A stretch of DNA of 64,000 nucleotides. Origin: Vreelandella neptunia (GTDB lineage: Bacteria; Pseudomonadota; Gammaproteobacteria; Pseudomonadales; Halomonadaceae). The stretch covers positions 248,001 to 312,000 of the forward strand of contig NZ_JHQL01000003.1 in NCBI RefSeq assembly GCF_000712975.1. Direction: 5' to 3'. Every line of letters starts with the position of its first letter. Position 1 is the first letter of the stretch. Position numbers and translations under genes: made by a program. Of the stretch, positions 21,250-31,700 are shown in pieces. The notes under the pieces were generated by a model. That model was not told where the DNA came from. It worked only from the letters and a program-made list of their open reading frames with translations, and searched no databases.

Positions 21250-22167
21250 ATGAGTGAACCATTCAATACCTGGCAAGCCCGCTTCGAAAAACTGCGTAGC
21301 AACAAGCTTTTTGAAGGGGTAGTAATATCAATCATTGTGGTTTCTGCACTAGTGATCGGTGCGAAAACCTATGAGGAAACCTCTCGAATAGAGCAGTGGC
21401 TGCTTTATCTAGATATTGCCGTTACGGTGTTCTTTCTGATTGAGATTTTGATCAGAATGGCAGCCGAGCGCAACTTAGTCAGCTTTTTTAAGAAAGGCTG
21501 GAATGTGTTTGATTTCCTGATCGTGACCGCTAGCCTGATACCGATGGACGACTCGGAGATGGTGCTGCTGGCACGTTTACTGAGGATTTTCCGCGTCTTG
21601 CGCTTGGTGTCGATGATTCCTGAGCTGCAAATGCTGCTGGTGGCTTTGGTGAAGTCCATCCCCAGGATGGGCTATGTTGTACTGTTGATGTTTATTATCT
21701 TTTACATCTACGGCGCTATTGGTAGCTTCCTGTTCCACAATGTTGATGAAAGCCTTTGGGGTAATATTGCCCTCGCCATGTTGACACTGTTTCAAGTAGC
21801 GACATTTGAGAGCTGGGCCACCGCTGTGCTTTATCCCACCATGGAAGTTTATCCCTATGCGTGGATCTATTTCTTAACCTTCATTTTTCTTAATGCATTT
21901 ATTTTTCTCAATATGATGATTGGTATTGTGTTGGACGTCATGCAAAAAGAGAGTGCCCAGCTGGATTTAGATAGCGGTGAAGGTGACTCTGCCCAACTGC
22001 AAGCACTTCGAAGCGACGTGCATACGTTAAAAGCTCAACTTGATCGTATGGAAGCTGCGATGGTTCAAAAAGGCGCCCCAACGACGCTAAACGACCAAGC
22101 CGACCTATCTGAAACAGGGTTGCCTAAAACCGGCTTACCTAGAACCGGCTTACCTAGAACAGAGTAA
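21250..22167 (+). CDS. Bacterial voltage-gated sodium channel (NaChBac/NavAb-type)
   Basis: A 305-residue six-helix ion channel subunit that would assemble as a tetramer. The S4 voltage sensor shows arginines every third residue in [18 protein letters not shown]. The pore loop reads [14 protein letters not shown], so the filter is FESWA, close to the LESWS/LESWA filters of sodium-selective bacterial channels and unlike TVGYG of potassium channels. S6 is ending in [16 protein letters not shown]-terminal coiled coil (about 235-280) follows, as in NaChBac relatives. The tail ends in a 5-residue repeat ([15 protein letters not shown]). It is divergent from the Mrp antiporter operon. Confidence 0.9.
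   Translation: MSEPFNTWQARFEKLRSNKLFEGVVISIIVVSALVIGAKTYEETSRIEQWLLYLDIAVTVFFLIEILIRMAAERNLVSFFKKGWNVFDFLIVTASLIPMDDSEMVLLARLLRIFRVLRLVSMIPELQMLLVALVKSIPRMGYVVLLMFIIFYIYGAIGSFLFHNVDESLWGNIALAMLTLFQVATFESWATAVLYPTMEVYPYAWIYFLTFIFLNAFIFLNMMIGIVLDVMQKESAQLDLDSGEGDSAQLQALRSDVHTLKAQLDRMEAAMVQKGAPTTLNDQADLSETGLPKTGLPRTGLPRTE
22111..22164 (+). repeat. 15-bp tandem repeat in the end of the sodium channel gene
   Basis: Units at 22111-22125, 22126-22140 and 22141-22155 plus a partial copy to 22164. The middle two units differ at one base (AAAACCGGCTTACCT and AGAACCGGCTTACCT). The unit is five codons, so the frame is kept and the tail gains LPxTG-like pentapeptides. Confidence 0.85.
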
Positions 22168-22183
22168 CGAAAGGAGCGCTGCC

Positions 22184-23890
22184 ATGATGCTATCTGACCC
22201 CTCTAAAAAATACCGTCCTTTTGTGGCCGTTGACCTGCCCGATCGCCAGTGGCCAAGCCAGCGTATTGAAACGCCACCCATTTGGTGCAGCGTTGACCTG
22301 CGTGATGGCAACCAGTCGTTAATTGACCCGATGGATCAAGAGCGTAAACAGCGCTTGTTTGATCTGTTGCTGAAGACGGGGTTTAAAGAGATTGAGGTTG
22401 GTTTTCCATCAGCGTCGCAAACCGACTTTGACTTTGTCCGTGCGTTAATAGAGCAGGATAAAATCCCTGACGATGTGACCATTCAGGTGCTGACTCAGGC
22501 GCGCCCACACTTAATTGAGCGCACTTTTGAAGCGCTTGAAGGCGCTAAAAACGCTATTGTCCACGTCTATAACGCCACCGATCCGATGTTTCGTCGCGTC
22601 GTGTTTAATGTGGATAAAACGGAGTGTGTTCAGATCGCGGTGGATGCCACAGCACAAATCCGCGATTTGATGGCCGCCAACCCAAACACTAATTGGACCT
22701 TCCAGTACTCGCCGGAGCTGTTTACCACTACCGAAATGGACTTTGCGGTAGAGATTGTCGAAGCGGTGATGGACACGTTTGGGCCGAGCGTTGATAACCG
22801 GATGATCGTTAATTTACCGGCCACCGTCGAAGTCGCCACACCAAATAACTACGCCGACCAAATTGAGTGGTTCTGCCGCCATGTTAAAAAACGCGACACG
22901 TTAATTGTCAGTGTTCATCCCCATAATGATAGGGGAACAGGCGTTGCGGCAGCAGAGCTAACGTTGATGGCCGGAGCTGATCGGGTCGAAGGCACGCTGT
23001 TTGGTAACGGCGAGCGCACTGGCAACGTGGATATCGTCACGCTGGCCATGAACATGTACACCCAAGGTGTTCACCCGAACCTCGACTTTTCTAACATCAC
23101 GCCGGTCATGCGCGAGGTGGAGTACTGTAACCAGCTACCCGTTCATCCACGCCACCCTTACGTGGGCGATCTAGTATTTACCGCGTTCTCTGGCTCGCAC
23201 CAGGATGCCATCAAAAAAGGTATGGCAGACCGTCGCGCCCATCCTGAAGCGCTTTGGGATGTGCCATATCTGCCGATCGACCCGCTGGATGTGGGGCGCA
23301 GTTATGAAGCGGTGATTCGCGTTAACAGCCAGTCAGGCAAAGGCGGTATTTCCTATCTGCTGGAACAAGAGCACGGCATTGAGCTACCGCGCAGGCTCTC
23401 TATCGAGTTTAGCCAAGTGGTACAGGAAGTGGCCGACCGCACTGGGCGTGAAATTACCTCGCAAATGATCTATCAAGCGTTTGCCGATGAGTATCTTGAA
23501 CAGCATTCTCCGCTGGCGCTGATTAGTCATCGCCTCTCTTCTGAGCCGGATAGCCCTAAAGTAGCGCTAGAAGCCGTGTTAGAAAACAGTGGTAATCGAG
23601 AAACGGTGTCCGGTGAAGGCAACGGCCCCCTAGCTGCCTTCGTGAAAGCGTTGGTCGTCAGCGGCCATGATGTGGAAATTATTGACTACCACGAGCATTC
23701 CCGTGGCCAAGGCGCGGATGCTGAAGCAATTGCCTATGTCGAAGTGCGCATTGATGGCAAAGCGGTGTTTGGCGTGGGTACCGACGAGAGCATCACCAGT
23801 GCGTCGATGAAAGGGGTGCTTAGTGCAATTAATCGCCACTACTCTACTCAGCCTGTAGCGGCGAACGTAACAGCGGATACGTTGGGTTAA
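22184..23890 (+). CDS. leuA: 2-isopropylmalate synthase
   Basis: A 568-residue enzyme condensing acetyl-CoA and 2-oxoisovalerate, the first committed step of leucine synthesis. The catalytic TIM barrel shows [57 protein letters not shown]. The C-terminal LeuA dimer/allosteric domain (from about 430) has [11 protein letters not shown] and [19 protein letters not shown] and is the probable leucine-binding region. Its length and start place it in the longer LeuA subgroup. The start is ATGATG after AAAGGAGCG. Only 16 bases separate it from the channel gene; no leader peptide was recognised. Confidence 0.95.
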   Translation: MMLSDPSKKYRPFVAVDLPDRQWPSQRIETPPIWCSVDLRDGNQSLIDPMDQERKQRLFDLLLKTGFKEIEVGFPSASQTDFDFVRALIEQDKIPDDVTIQVLTQARPHLIERTFEALEGAKNAIVHVYNATDPMFRRVVFNVDKTECVQIAVDATAQIRDLMAANPNTNWTFQYSPELFTTTEMDFAVEIVEAVMDTFGPSVDNRMIVNLPATVEVATPNNYADQIEWFCRHVKKRDTLIVSVHPHNDRGTGVAAAELTLMAGADRVEGTLFGNGERTGNVDIVTLAMNMYTQGVHPNLDFSNITPVMREVEYCNQLPVHPRHPYVGDLVFTAFSGSHQDAIKKGMADRRAHPEALWDVPYLPIDPLDVGRSYEAVIRVNSQSGKGGISYLLEQEHGIELPRRLSIEFSQVVQEVADRTGREITSQMIYQAFADEYLEQHSPLALISHRLSSEPDSPKVALEAVLENSGNRETVSGEGNGPLAAFVKALVVSGHDVEIIDYHEHSRGQGADAEAIAYVEVRIDGKAVFGVGTDESITSASMKGVLSAINRHYSTQPVAANVTADTLG

Positions 23891-23924
23891 TCCAACAATA
23901 ACCAGCTCGCTGGAGTAGCTGAAA

Positions 23925-25088
23925 ATGCGGCCTTGGCAGCTCATAGCGTTTACCGCAATAGTCATCGCAGGGCTGCTGTCGGCTGCGGCTTCTCATGAAC
24001 CGTTTGATTCCCGACTGGTGCGTCTGGAAGCACAGCAGGCGCTGCCAGCACTTGCGTCTACGCTGGAGCAGGAGTCGCCTGACATCAATGCGCTTTTTCT
24101 CAGCTACGCTGCTGACCAAGCGCTTTGGATGAGTGCCTCGCTGGCAATTTTACGATACGGCGATAGTGCGCGCAGCGCCTTAGTCGACTACGGAGACTCT
24201 CCTCAGTTTCAGGAGGTGCTAGTACGCTTTGGCGCGGATGCAATCTTGCCTGTGGTTTACTTCCGTGATCACGATATTGCTACGCTTCGCGCTCAGCATT
24301 GGCTAGGTGAGCGTTATCAGCAGGTCAGTCGTTGGTGGGACGATGACGATTCAGGATCAGCGAGTGTGAACGAAGGCCAGGCCAATGAAACGGACATAGA
24401 GAAAGCGATAGCACAATTGACACCCTATCGACGAGGTCAGATGGGAGTTGCGCTATTAGCGTCTAACGGCCATGCACTGCTGAACCAGTTTGTGGTCAGT
24501 GAGCAAGGCGATGTTGAGTGGTTACAGGGCGAACGCCTAATCGCAGGGGTTGGGGATTTTTTCACCGGTGGCCTACGTGACCTTGAAAGCCAATGGCGGC
24601 GCGGTGACGACATTGGCGCAAGCGCTGTTGCTTGGGCCGGAGTTGATCTCTTGGTGATGGCTAGCACAGTGAAGGTGCTACGTGCGGGCAAAGCGGCTCG
24701 TAGTGCTCGGTTGGGTAGCCTTGAAGCACAGGGTGCTCGCACTGGTGTGCGTCACGGAATGGTGGCTGCGGGCGGACGCTTCGCTACGCTGCCGCGAATG
24801 GCGAAAGTGGCGGCGGTGGCTACGACTGCCTATGTGGTCGTTCGCCACCCAAGTTTGGTCAGTGCGCTAGGTGCCAACCTAGCGACATGGCTAGGCTGGC
24901 CGGTATGGCTTGGCCAGTTTGTGATTTGGTTGATCGTGCTATTGCCGGTGTTGATCATCGCGCGCTTTTGTTACCGCTGGTTACTTACACCGCTGCTATG
25001 GCTAGTGGTACCACTGGCGCGGCTGTGTATTAAGGCGGCTAACCGTTCACTTGCCAAGCGCAAGGGGCATACGAAGGCTCGGGGTTAA
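23925..25088 (+). CDS. Hypothetical membrane protein
   Basis: 387 residues that I do not recognise. An N-terminal hydrophobic segment (about 5-22, LIAFTAIVIAGLLSAAA) looks like a signal anchor or signal peptide. A helical, largely soluble region follows (about 25-225), with an acidic stretch WWDDDDSGSAS near 135. Then comes an Ala-rich hydrophobic helix near 231-248, a basic Arg/Gly region (250-285), and two strong C-terminal membrane segments (about 322-345 and 350-368) ending in a basic tail. It follows leuA by 34 bases and is convergent with the allophanate hydrolase gene. No catalytic motif was visible. Confidence 0.6.
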   Translation: MRPWQLIAFTAIVIAGLLSAAASHEPFDSRLVRLEAQQALPALASTLEQESPDINALFLSYAADQALWMSASLAILRYGDSARSALVDYGDSPQFQEVLVRFGADAILPVVYFRDHDIATLRAQHWLGERYQQVSRWWDDDDSGSASVNEGQANETDIEKAIAQLTPYRRGQMGVALLASNGHALLNQFVVSEQGDVEWLQGERLIAGVGDFFTGGLRDLESQWRRGDDIGASAVAWAGVDLLVMASTVKVLRAGKAARSARLGSLEAQGARTGVRHGMVAAGGRFATLPRMAKVAAVATTAYVVVRHPSLVSALGANLATWLGWPVWLGQFVIWLIVLLPVLIIARFCYRWLLTPLLWLVVPLARLCIKAANRSLAKRKGHTKARG

Positions 25089-25134
25089 GCAGGCCCGTTG
25101 GCACCATGTGCCTGCATGAACCTGCTAGTCAGCG

Positions 25135-26955
25135 TTATGCTTGGCTCGCCAACCACCCCCGCCAGCCGCCAAACTGAGTGATCTCCTCTGCTTCTCCGCC
25201 TTCATTGAGCGCGCCTGCGGTGCAGATAAAGCCGCATTTCCAGCTGCCGTCGGCAAGTTCTACCTGACCTAAGCCGAGCGGGGCGGGAATACCTGCCAAG
25301 AAGCTACCGAGGGTTTCGATAGGCAGGCGCCAAACCTCCACTTCAATGGCTTGGCCATTGTCATCACGTAGCATTGCAGGGCGTTTAGGGGCCCCTCCCG
25401 CCAGTGCAAACAGTTTATAGCGCGGTGCGCTGTGGGTGACGCTGACCAAGGTGCCGCCCCGCTGGGTCAACTGGTGGTTAAGCGCTAAGCCCTGTAGGTG
25501 TGCACCGCATACCACCAGTTCCATGCTGCCATCTTGGGCGGCGATGGAGAGCTCCGCTAATGGCGGGTGCGGGTGGTCGGTGGCGCCTAACGGCAGCATA
25601 AGGCGCTGTTCAAGGGCGCGAGCGAGGGAGAGTAACTCCAAATCAGCCAATGCTGGACCAAACAGGGTGACGCCAATGGGTAGGCCGCGCTCGCTAAAGC
25701 CGACGGGCACGGCAAGCGCGCTGTAGTCGAGCAAGTTCATAAAGTTGGTCCAGGTGCCCAGGCGCGAGTTTACGCCAATAGGGTCTGCCGCTACCTCTGC
25801 TTTGCTAGGGTGCGTGACGGTCGTGGGGGAAAGCATGACATCCACGTGGCGGATTAACGCGTCGGCTTGGCGTTTGTACTCAGCAAGTTGATAGCGCGCA
25901 TCAAACGCATCCACCGCCAGCGGTGTTGCTCCCCCCTGGGTGATTTGGAAGGTGACGGGATGCACGGCATCGGGGTGGCTCTGCATCAGCTCACGAATCA
26001 CATGATAGCGCTCAGCGACCCAAGGTCCTTCGTAAAGTAAGCGCGCTGCTGCCAATAAGGGTGAACAGTCTAGCTCGACTTTTTCACCGCCAATAGCTTC
26101 CAACTCTGCAATTGCTAGGTGCATACCCTGGGTATACGCAGCATCGGTTTGCCACTGCGCTTCTAGCGGCACGCCAAAGCGGAACGCTGCCGGTGCTTTG
26201 CCATAACGCTTACCGTGAATGGCAAAGTCAACGCGTTTTGACCAGGCGCACTGATCATCATAAGCGGCGGTAATGCCGAGCACGTTGGCCGCATCGTCGG
26301 CGGTAAGCGTAAATAGGCTGATCGTATCCAGAGTGGCGCAGGCGGGCACGACGCCGCGGGTGCTAAGCAGCCCGAGGCTGGGTTTAACACCATAAAGGTT
26401 GTGGAAGCAGGCGGGCACCCGTCCAGAACCGGCCGTGTCGGTGCCCAGTGCAAAGCTGACCATGCCCGCCGCCGTCACCACTGCCGAGCCGCTGCTGGAA
26501 CCACCCGGCACCAAGGTGGGATCAAAGGCATTAGCGGGCGTGCCATAAACCTCCAGCGCCCGCTCGCCCACTAAGCCAGTCGCAAACTGATCTAAGTTAG
26601 TTTTGCCCAAGGGGATAGCGCCTGCAGCGATTAACTGCTGTACCACAAACGCACTTTCTGATGGCGTATAGGCAAATGCTGGGCTGCCTGCTGTTGTCGG
26701 TATATCCGCAAGATCAATGTTGTCTTTAAGCGCAAAAGGGATGCCGTATAGCGGCAATGACTCAGGTGATTCGCCTTCTAGGCGCTGCAGGTAAGGTGCT
26801 AACTGTTCACGGGTTAAACGGGTAATCCAAGCCGCATCGTGGCCATAGACGTCAGCCGCTGCCAGTAATTGATCGATTAGGTCAGACGGCGTTAATTCAC
26901 CGCTGCGATAGGCGGTGTGTAGGCTAGCAATATCGAGTGAAATCGGAAGTGTCAT
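25135..26955 (-). CDS. atzF: Allophanate hydrolase
   Basis: A 606-residue two-domain enzyme that hydrolyses allophanate to ammonia and CO2, the last step of carboxylase-dependent urea or guanidine use. The amidase-signature domain (about 1-450) shows the catalytic Lys in IPFALKDNIDLADIPTTAG and the Ser-cisSer-Ser region in PGGSSSGSAVV, then GTDTAGSGRVPA. The C-terminal AtzF-type domain (about 465-600) is present and ends FGGWRGWL. It is the last gene of the operon and overlaps the preceding unknown gene by ATGA. With the carboxylase and deiminase pair upstream it completes the route to ammonia. Confidence 0.93.
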   Translation of the reverse strand: MTLPISLDIASLHTAYRSGELTPSDLIDQLLAAADVYGHDAAWITRLTREQLAPYLQRLEGESPESLPLYGIPFALKDNIDLADIPTTAGSPAFAYTPSESAFVVQQLIAAGAIPLGKTNLDQFATGLVGERALEVYGTPANAFDPTLVPGGSSSGSAVVTAAGMVSFALGTDTAGSGRVPACFHNLYGVKPSLGLLSTRGVVPACATLDTISLFTLTADDAANVLGITAAYDDQCAWSKRVDFAIHGKRYGKAPAAFRFGVPLEAQWQTDAAYTQGMHLAIAELEAIGGEKVELDCSPLLAAARLLYEGPWVAERYHVIRELMQSHPDAVHPVTFQITQGGATPLAVDAFDARYQLAEYKRQADALIRHVDVMLSPTTVTHPSKAEVAADPIGVNSRLGTWTNFMNLLDYSALAVPVGFSERGLPIGVTLFGPALADLELLSLARALEQRLMLPLGATDHPHPPLAELSIAAQDGSMELVVCGAHLQGLALNHQLTQRGGTLVSVTHSAPRYKLFALAGGAPKRPAMLRDDNGQAIEVEVWRLPIETLGSFLAGIPAPLGLGQVELADGSWKCGFICTAGALNEGGEAEEITQFGGWRGWLASQA

Positions 26956-27683
26956 TGTGGGTTCCTTAATGAGGCTTGTATGACGCGCGAAGGGTGGGGT
27001 AGGTTGATACCGTTGTCATATTTCCAACCTTCTCGCCAAGGCTGCGTAGAAAGCACAACTTGCCAACCCGCCTGGGTGCGCTGTAAGAAGTCAAAACACA
27101 GGCTAGCGCGCCAGCGCAGAGTCTCATCAGCTAAGCGGTTTAAAGGCGTAAACAAGGTATCTGCACGTATGTTTGCAGGGCGTGGAGTAATCGCCATGGC
27201 GTAGTCGCCAAGCTGCAGCCAGCAAAGTTGCCCCCGTTCGTCGGTGCGCACTGTCTCCTTGGGGATGTCGCGAGTAAGCCGTTGCCAGTGCTCCACATAG
27301 CGCCCGGTAGGATGGCTCTCTTCCAGCGTGTCATCGTCAATCCAGCGCAGTAGGCCCACATCCCGCTCTAAGCCAGGGCAAAGGTCCTGATAGCGGTGCC
27401 ACGTACACAGTTCGCCTTCAATCTGGGTAATGCCTGCAAAAGCGCTAAGGCTTGCTAGCCATTCAAGCTGGGCGTGGTCGCATGAGGTTAAGCACGTGAT
27501 GCCCGAAAAATCAGGTAGCGTTGCCGGTAAGCGCAGGTCGGCATGCCAGTACTGGCCCTGCAGCCAGAAAACCCGTGAGATAGTATCGGCCTGTTGGTAG
27601 GGCGACATGGCAGGCTCGGCATATAGCGTTCGCTGCCAAACGCCTCGATAGCGATTGGCAACTGCTGGTAGTGGAGCGCTCAT
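26952..27683 (-). CDS. Unknown protein encoded in the guanidine operon (possible lipocalin-like barrel)
   Basis: 243 residues, no signal peptide and no enzyme motif that I know. Tryptophan- and tyrosine-rich alternating segments such as RYRGVWQRTLY, SRVFWLQGQYWHADLRLP, QIEGELCTWHRY and DDTLEESHPTGRYVEHWQRL suggest a beta-barrel. They faintly recall the Hri1-type calycin fold, which is a guess. Both ends overlap neighbours by ATGA (dioxygenase upstream, atzF downstream), so it is coupled into the operon and expected to act with it. A ligand-binding or substrate-handling role is possible; the function is unknown. Confidence 0.6.
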   Translation of the reverse strand: MSAPLPAVANRYRGVWQRTLYAEPAMSPYQQADTISRVFWLQGQYWHADLRLPATLPDFSGITCLTSCDHAQLEWLASLSAFAGITQIEGELCTWHRYQDLCPGLERDVGLLRWIDDDTLEESHPTGRYVEHWQRLTRDIPKETVRTDERGQLCWLQLGDYAMAITPRPANIRADTLFTPLNRLADETLRWRASLCFDFLQRTQAGWQVVLSTQPWREGWKYDNGINLPHPSRVIQASLRNPQ

Positions 27684-28759
27684 CGCTTTGGCGCCTCGTT
27701 TTGCTGCTCTTTGTGCTTGCCGTGCTGGCCTAGGCTACCGACTTCACGAGCGCCCTCTGGGAGTGTGATGTCGCCTTTTGCTAGACGCTCACGCAGGTAG
27801 CGGAAAGTTTGGATGGTTTGCGCGTAAAGGTGGTCGCCTGCTTTTAGCGACGCATAGTTAGCCTGGCCATGGCGCTTGACTAATGCAGGTAGCGGCGCGA
27901 CCTCAGTATGGTAATCGCAGGCGAAAAACAGCGGAAACGAGTAGCGTTCTTCTTTTACCTTGCGCACCCGGTGGGACGTTGCCACAAACTCTCCATTGCT
28001 CCATATTTCCAGCATATCGCCAATATTCACCACTAAGGCATCCTCGCGAAACGGCACGTCGATCCACTCCCCAGCACCGTTCATCACTTCCAGCCCTGGC
28101 GCCGTGGGTAGCAACAGAGTGAAGCACTCGTAGTCGGTATGCGCGCCAATGCCTTGGGTGTCTTGTGCATCAGGGTTGTAAGGGTAGTGAATCAGGCGCA
28201 GCTGGCTGGGCGGTTTGGTGACATGGCGCAGCAGCTGCTGCTCTTCCAGCCCTAATGCCAGGGCAAAGCCGCCCATTAGTGCGCGGCCCACCTGGTAGAC
28301 GGCATCGTAATAGGCGGCCACTGGCGCTCGGAAACCGTCAAGCGCTGGCCAGGGGTTAGGGCCAAGGAGTGGGGTGCCAGCCACAACGTCGGGATCGTTT
28401 TCGGGTAACTCAAAGGCGAGGTCAAACGCTTCTTTCATGTCGGGTTTTGTGGGGTCAGGAGACTCTTCACCGGGTGGTACATAGCCACGATGGTGATGAT
28501 AATGGCCTATATAGCGCTGCATCTTGGCGTCTGTTGACTGGGCAAAGAAGCGCTTGGCTTGTGTGATCAGCCCATGACGCAGCGAATCATCAATACCGTG
28601 CCCAACCATTTGAAAGAAGCCAACCTCGCGCGCAGCGCGGCCAAGGGCGTTGGCAACGGCTCGACGCGCGGCGGCATTGCCATGCAGTAAAGGGTCAATA
28701 TCGATCACGGGAATGGTTTGGAAGTCGGCTAGGCGCGGATCGGCGGGAAGCGGGCTCAT
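27680..28759 (-). CDS. Isopenicillin N synthase-like Fe(II)/2-oxoglutarate dioxygenase in the guanidine operon
   Basis: 359 residues of the IPNS/2-ODD family. The N-terminal domain starts IPVIDIDPLLHG and has GFFQMVGHGID. The double-stranded beta-helix carries the iron triad: His and Asp in GAHTDYECFTLL (near residue 217) and His in FVATSHRVRKV (near 273). It is followed by the co-substrate-binding Arg-x-Ser in RYSFPLFF. Its gene overlaps the carboxylase (ATGA) and the unknown protein (ATGA). Plant relatives hydroxylate homoarginine and so release guanidine. By analogy this enzyme could liberate guanidine from a substituted guanidine, but the substrate is not shown by sequence. Confidence 0.88.
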   Translation of the reverse strand: MSPLPADPRLADFQTIPVIDIDPLLHGNAAARRAVANALGRAAREVGFFQMVGHGIDDSLRHGLITQAKRFFAQSTDAKMQRYIGHYHHHRGYVPPGEESPDPTKPDMKEAFDLAFELPENDPDVVAGTPLLGPNPWPALDGFRAPVAAYYDAVYQVGRALMGGFALALGLEEQQLLRHVTKPPSQLRLIHYPYNPDAQDTQGIGAHTDYECFTLLLPTAPGLEVMNGAGEWIDVPFREDALVVNIGDMLEIWSNGEFVATSHRVRKVKEERYSFPLFFACDYHTEVAPLPALVKRHGQANYASLKAGDHLYAQTIQTFRYLRERLAKGDITLPEGAREVGSLGQHGKHKEQQNEAPKR

Positions 28760-31700
28760 GAGCTTGCCTCCTTGCTATCAGTGAGCACTACCAGCGGCTG
28801 CCCAGGCGCAACTGAAGCGCCTTCGCTTAGCGGTAGCCTAACCACTCGGCCTGCACAGTGAGAGGTGATCTCCACTTCCATCTTCATAGATTCTACCAGG
28901 GCCACTGCTTGGCCAGCACTGACCTGCTCACCCTCTTGGATAAGCAGTTTCCACAGGCTACCGGTGACAGGGCTTTCTATGCCTAGCTCGTTATCATTTA
29001 ACGCGGTTACCTCGGCACTTTGCGGTGTTTGGTCTTCAAAGGTGAACTGCCCATTGGCGCGCCAATCGGCCATCTCTGCCTGGAAAGCGGCTTCGCGTTT
29101 GCTGCGAAAAGCCTCAATGTCAGCGGCGTTTTTGTCGATATCGGCTTGGTAATCCGCTAAACGGAAGTGAGTCGTTTCAACTGATAGCTCAAAACGCCCG
29201 TGGGGAAAGTCGCGGCGGATTTGTTCAAGCTCGTCGTGGCTGACCTCATAAAAACGCAGCTGGTCAAAAAAGCGCAGAAGCCAAGGATTTTCAAAGTGTG
29301 CTGTTGTGCGGTAGCGGTTCCACATCTGTAGCGTGCGGCCGACAAACTGGTAGCCACCAGGGCCTTCCATGCCATAAACACATAAATACGCGCCGCCAAT
29401 GCCAACAGAGTTTTCTGCTGTCCAGGTGCGGGCGGGGTTGTATTTGGTAGTCACAAGACGCTGGCGAGGATCCAGCGGTGTGGCGACTGGGGCTCCCAGA
29501 TACACGTCGCCCAGGCCCATCACTAGGTAGCGGGCATTGAAAACGATATCGCGCACGGCCTGTTCACTTTCAAGAGCGTTAATGCGGCGAATAAAGTCCA
29601 GGTTGCTGGGGCACCAGGGGGCGTCCGGGCGCACGCTGCGCTGGTATTTATCGATGGCTTCCTGGCAGGAGGGGTCATCCCAGGAGAGGGGTAAATGCAC
29701 CACCCGAGAGGCAACTTCCAGTGACTCCACGTCGACGAGGGCCTGCTCTGCGGTGAGCAGGTGGGCGAGCAACTCATCAAGGCTCAGCTCACGCGGCTCG
29801 TAATGCACTTGCAGCGAACGGATACCGGGGGTTAATTCCCGTAGGCCGGGAAGCGAGTGCTCCTGCAGCCACAGCATCCAGGCATGGACACGAAAGCGCA
29901 GCGCGATATCCAGTTCCATCGCGCCAAACTCGATAAGCAGGAAGTCATCCCCAGCACGACGGTAAACAATCCGTTCACCGGCCTGTTCGGCGGGCACGTC
30001 GCGCAAAACGGAGCTGTCGCGCTCTTCATCAATACACGGTTGGTTTGGCTGAGCAGCAAGTGCTTCAAGCTCGGCGAGCTGGCGATCTTCGAGTGCGCGC
30101 GCCGTGGCAAGGCTTACTGGCACAAAGCGTACTTTGTCACCCGCGCTGAGCTGGCCTAACTTCCAGCGTTCGGCGCGGATTACCGTCGCTGGGCAAACAA
30201 AGCCGCCTAGGGAGGGGCCGTCAGGGCCAAGAATGACCGGCATATCGCCGGTAAAGTCGATGGTGCCAAAGGCGTAAGCGTTGTCGTGAATATTAGAGGG
30301 GTGTAAGCCCGCCTCGCCACCGTCGGCTCTGGCCCACTCGGGACGGGGGCCAATCAGCCGTACGCCTGTGCGGCTGGAGTTATAGTGAACCTCCCAGTGG
30401 TGATCAAAAAAGCGCTCAACATCGTTATCGGTGAAAAAGTCCGGCGCGCCGTGGGGGCCGTAAAGTACGGCTACCTGCCATGTCTTACCGCCGTCTTGAT
30501 CGCCGAAGGTGGGAATTAGCGCCTCTTCCAGCTTAACCGCCGATGTGGGATCAAACGGTGGCAGGTCGAGCATGTCGCCGCTGCGCAAAGCGCGTCCGCC
30601 GTGGCCGCCAAATTGGCCCAGGGTGAAGGTACTGCGCGAGCCCAGGTAGTGGGGGCACTCAATGCCGCCACGTACCAGCAGGTAAGCGCGGGTGCCCGTA
30701 GTGGCTTTGCCTAGTGTCAGGGTAGAACCGGCGGCGATATCTAGCACTTGCCAGAAGGCGACCGTTTGACCATCCAGCGTGGCGGTCATGTGGGCACCCG
30801 TTAGCACAATTTGGCTGGCACGATGAAAGCGCAGCGTCGGGCCGGTCAGGGTGATTTCAAGCCCGGCGGCTTCGACTGGGTTATCCAGCAGGCGGTTGCC
30901 AAGCCGAAACGACCAGTCGTCGAAGGGGCCAGAGGGCGGAACGCCGACATCCCAATGACCCTGTCGACCGGGGAAATCCTGAAGAGTGGTTAACGTGCCG
31001 GGGGCGATAACTTCAATGGCTGGCGGTGCCCAGTCAAGGGTTGTCAGCCAGTGGGTGTCCAGGTCAGCACGCTGAAAACGCTCGGCGCGCAGTACATGGG
31101 CAAGCCAAGTTCGGTTGGTGGTAATGCCGTAAACGCTGGCGTTGTCCAGCGTACCGGCTAACTGGTCGATAGCCGCCTGGCGACTTGAGCCATGAACAAT
31201 AACTTTGGCCAGCATGGGGTCAAAGAGCGCTGAGATTTCCAGCCCAGCTTCCAAGGCGTGGTCGATACGCAAGCCCTCTGCGTGCGGAAAGTTCACCTCG
31301 GTGAGCAGCCCGGCGCTGGGGCGAAAATCATGGGCAGGGTCTTCGGCGTACAAGCGCGCCTGTACCGCGTGACCGTGAGGCGTGAGCTGCTGGGTCAGCG
31401 TGGCAAGCGGGTGAAGTTGATCTGCCCCTAGGCGAACCATCCATTCAACAATATCAATGCCATACACCATCTCTGTCACGCCGTGCTCCACTTGGAGCCG
31501 GGTGTTTACTTCTAGAAAATAGAAGGCCTGGCGCTGGGTGTCGTAGATAAACTCAACGGTGCCGGCACTGCGATAATTAACTGCCTTACCCAACGTGACG
31601 GCGGTAGCGTGTAGTGCGCTGCGCACTGTTTCTGGTAGGTTAGGCGCAGGGCACTCTTCCAGTACCTTTTGATGGCGGCGCTGGGTAGAGCAGTCCCGCT

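Noticed and set aside
22120-22164. [10 protein letters not shown] as sortase anchoring signals
   Set aside because: They lie in the cytosolic tail of an ion channel with no following membrane helix and basic tail, and arise from a 15-bp DNA repeat.
25089-25134. GCAGG...CCTGC and GGCAC...GTGCC inverted repeats between two convergent genes as a terminator
   Set aside because: The two pairings exclude each other, stems are 5 bp and no T-tract follows on either strand.
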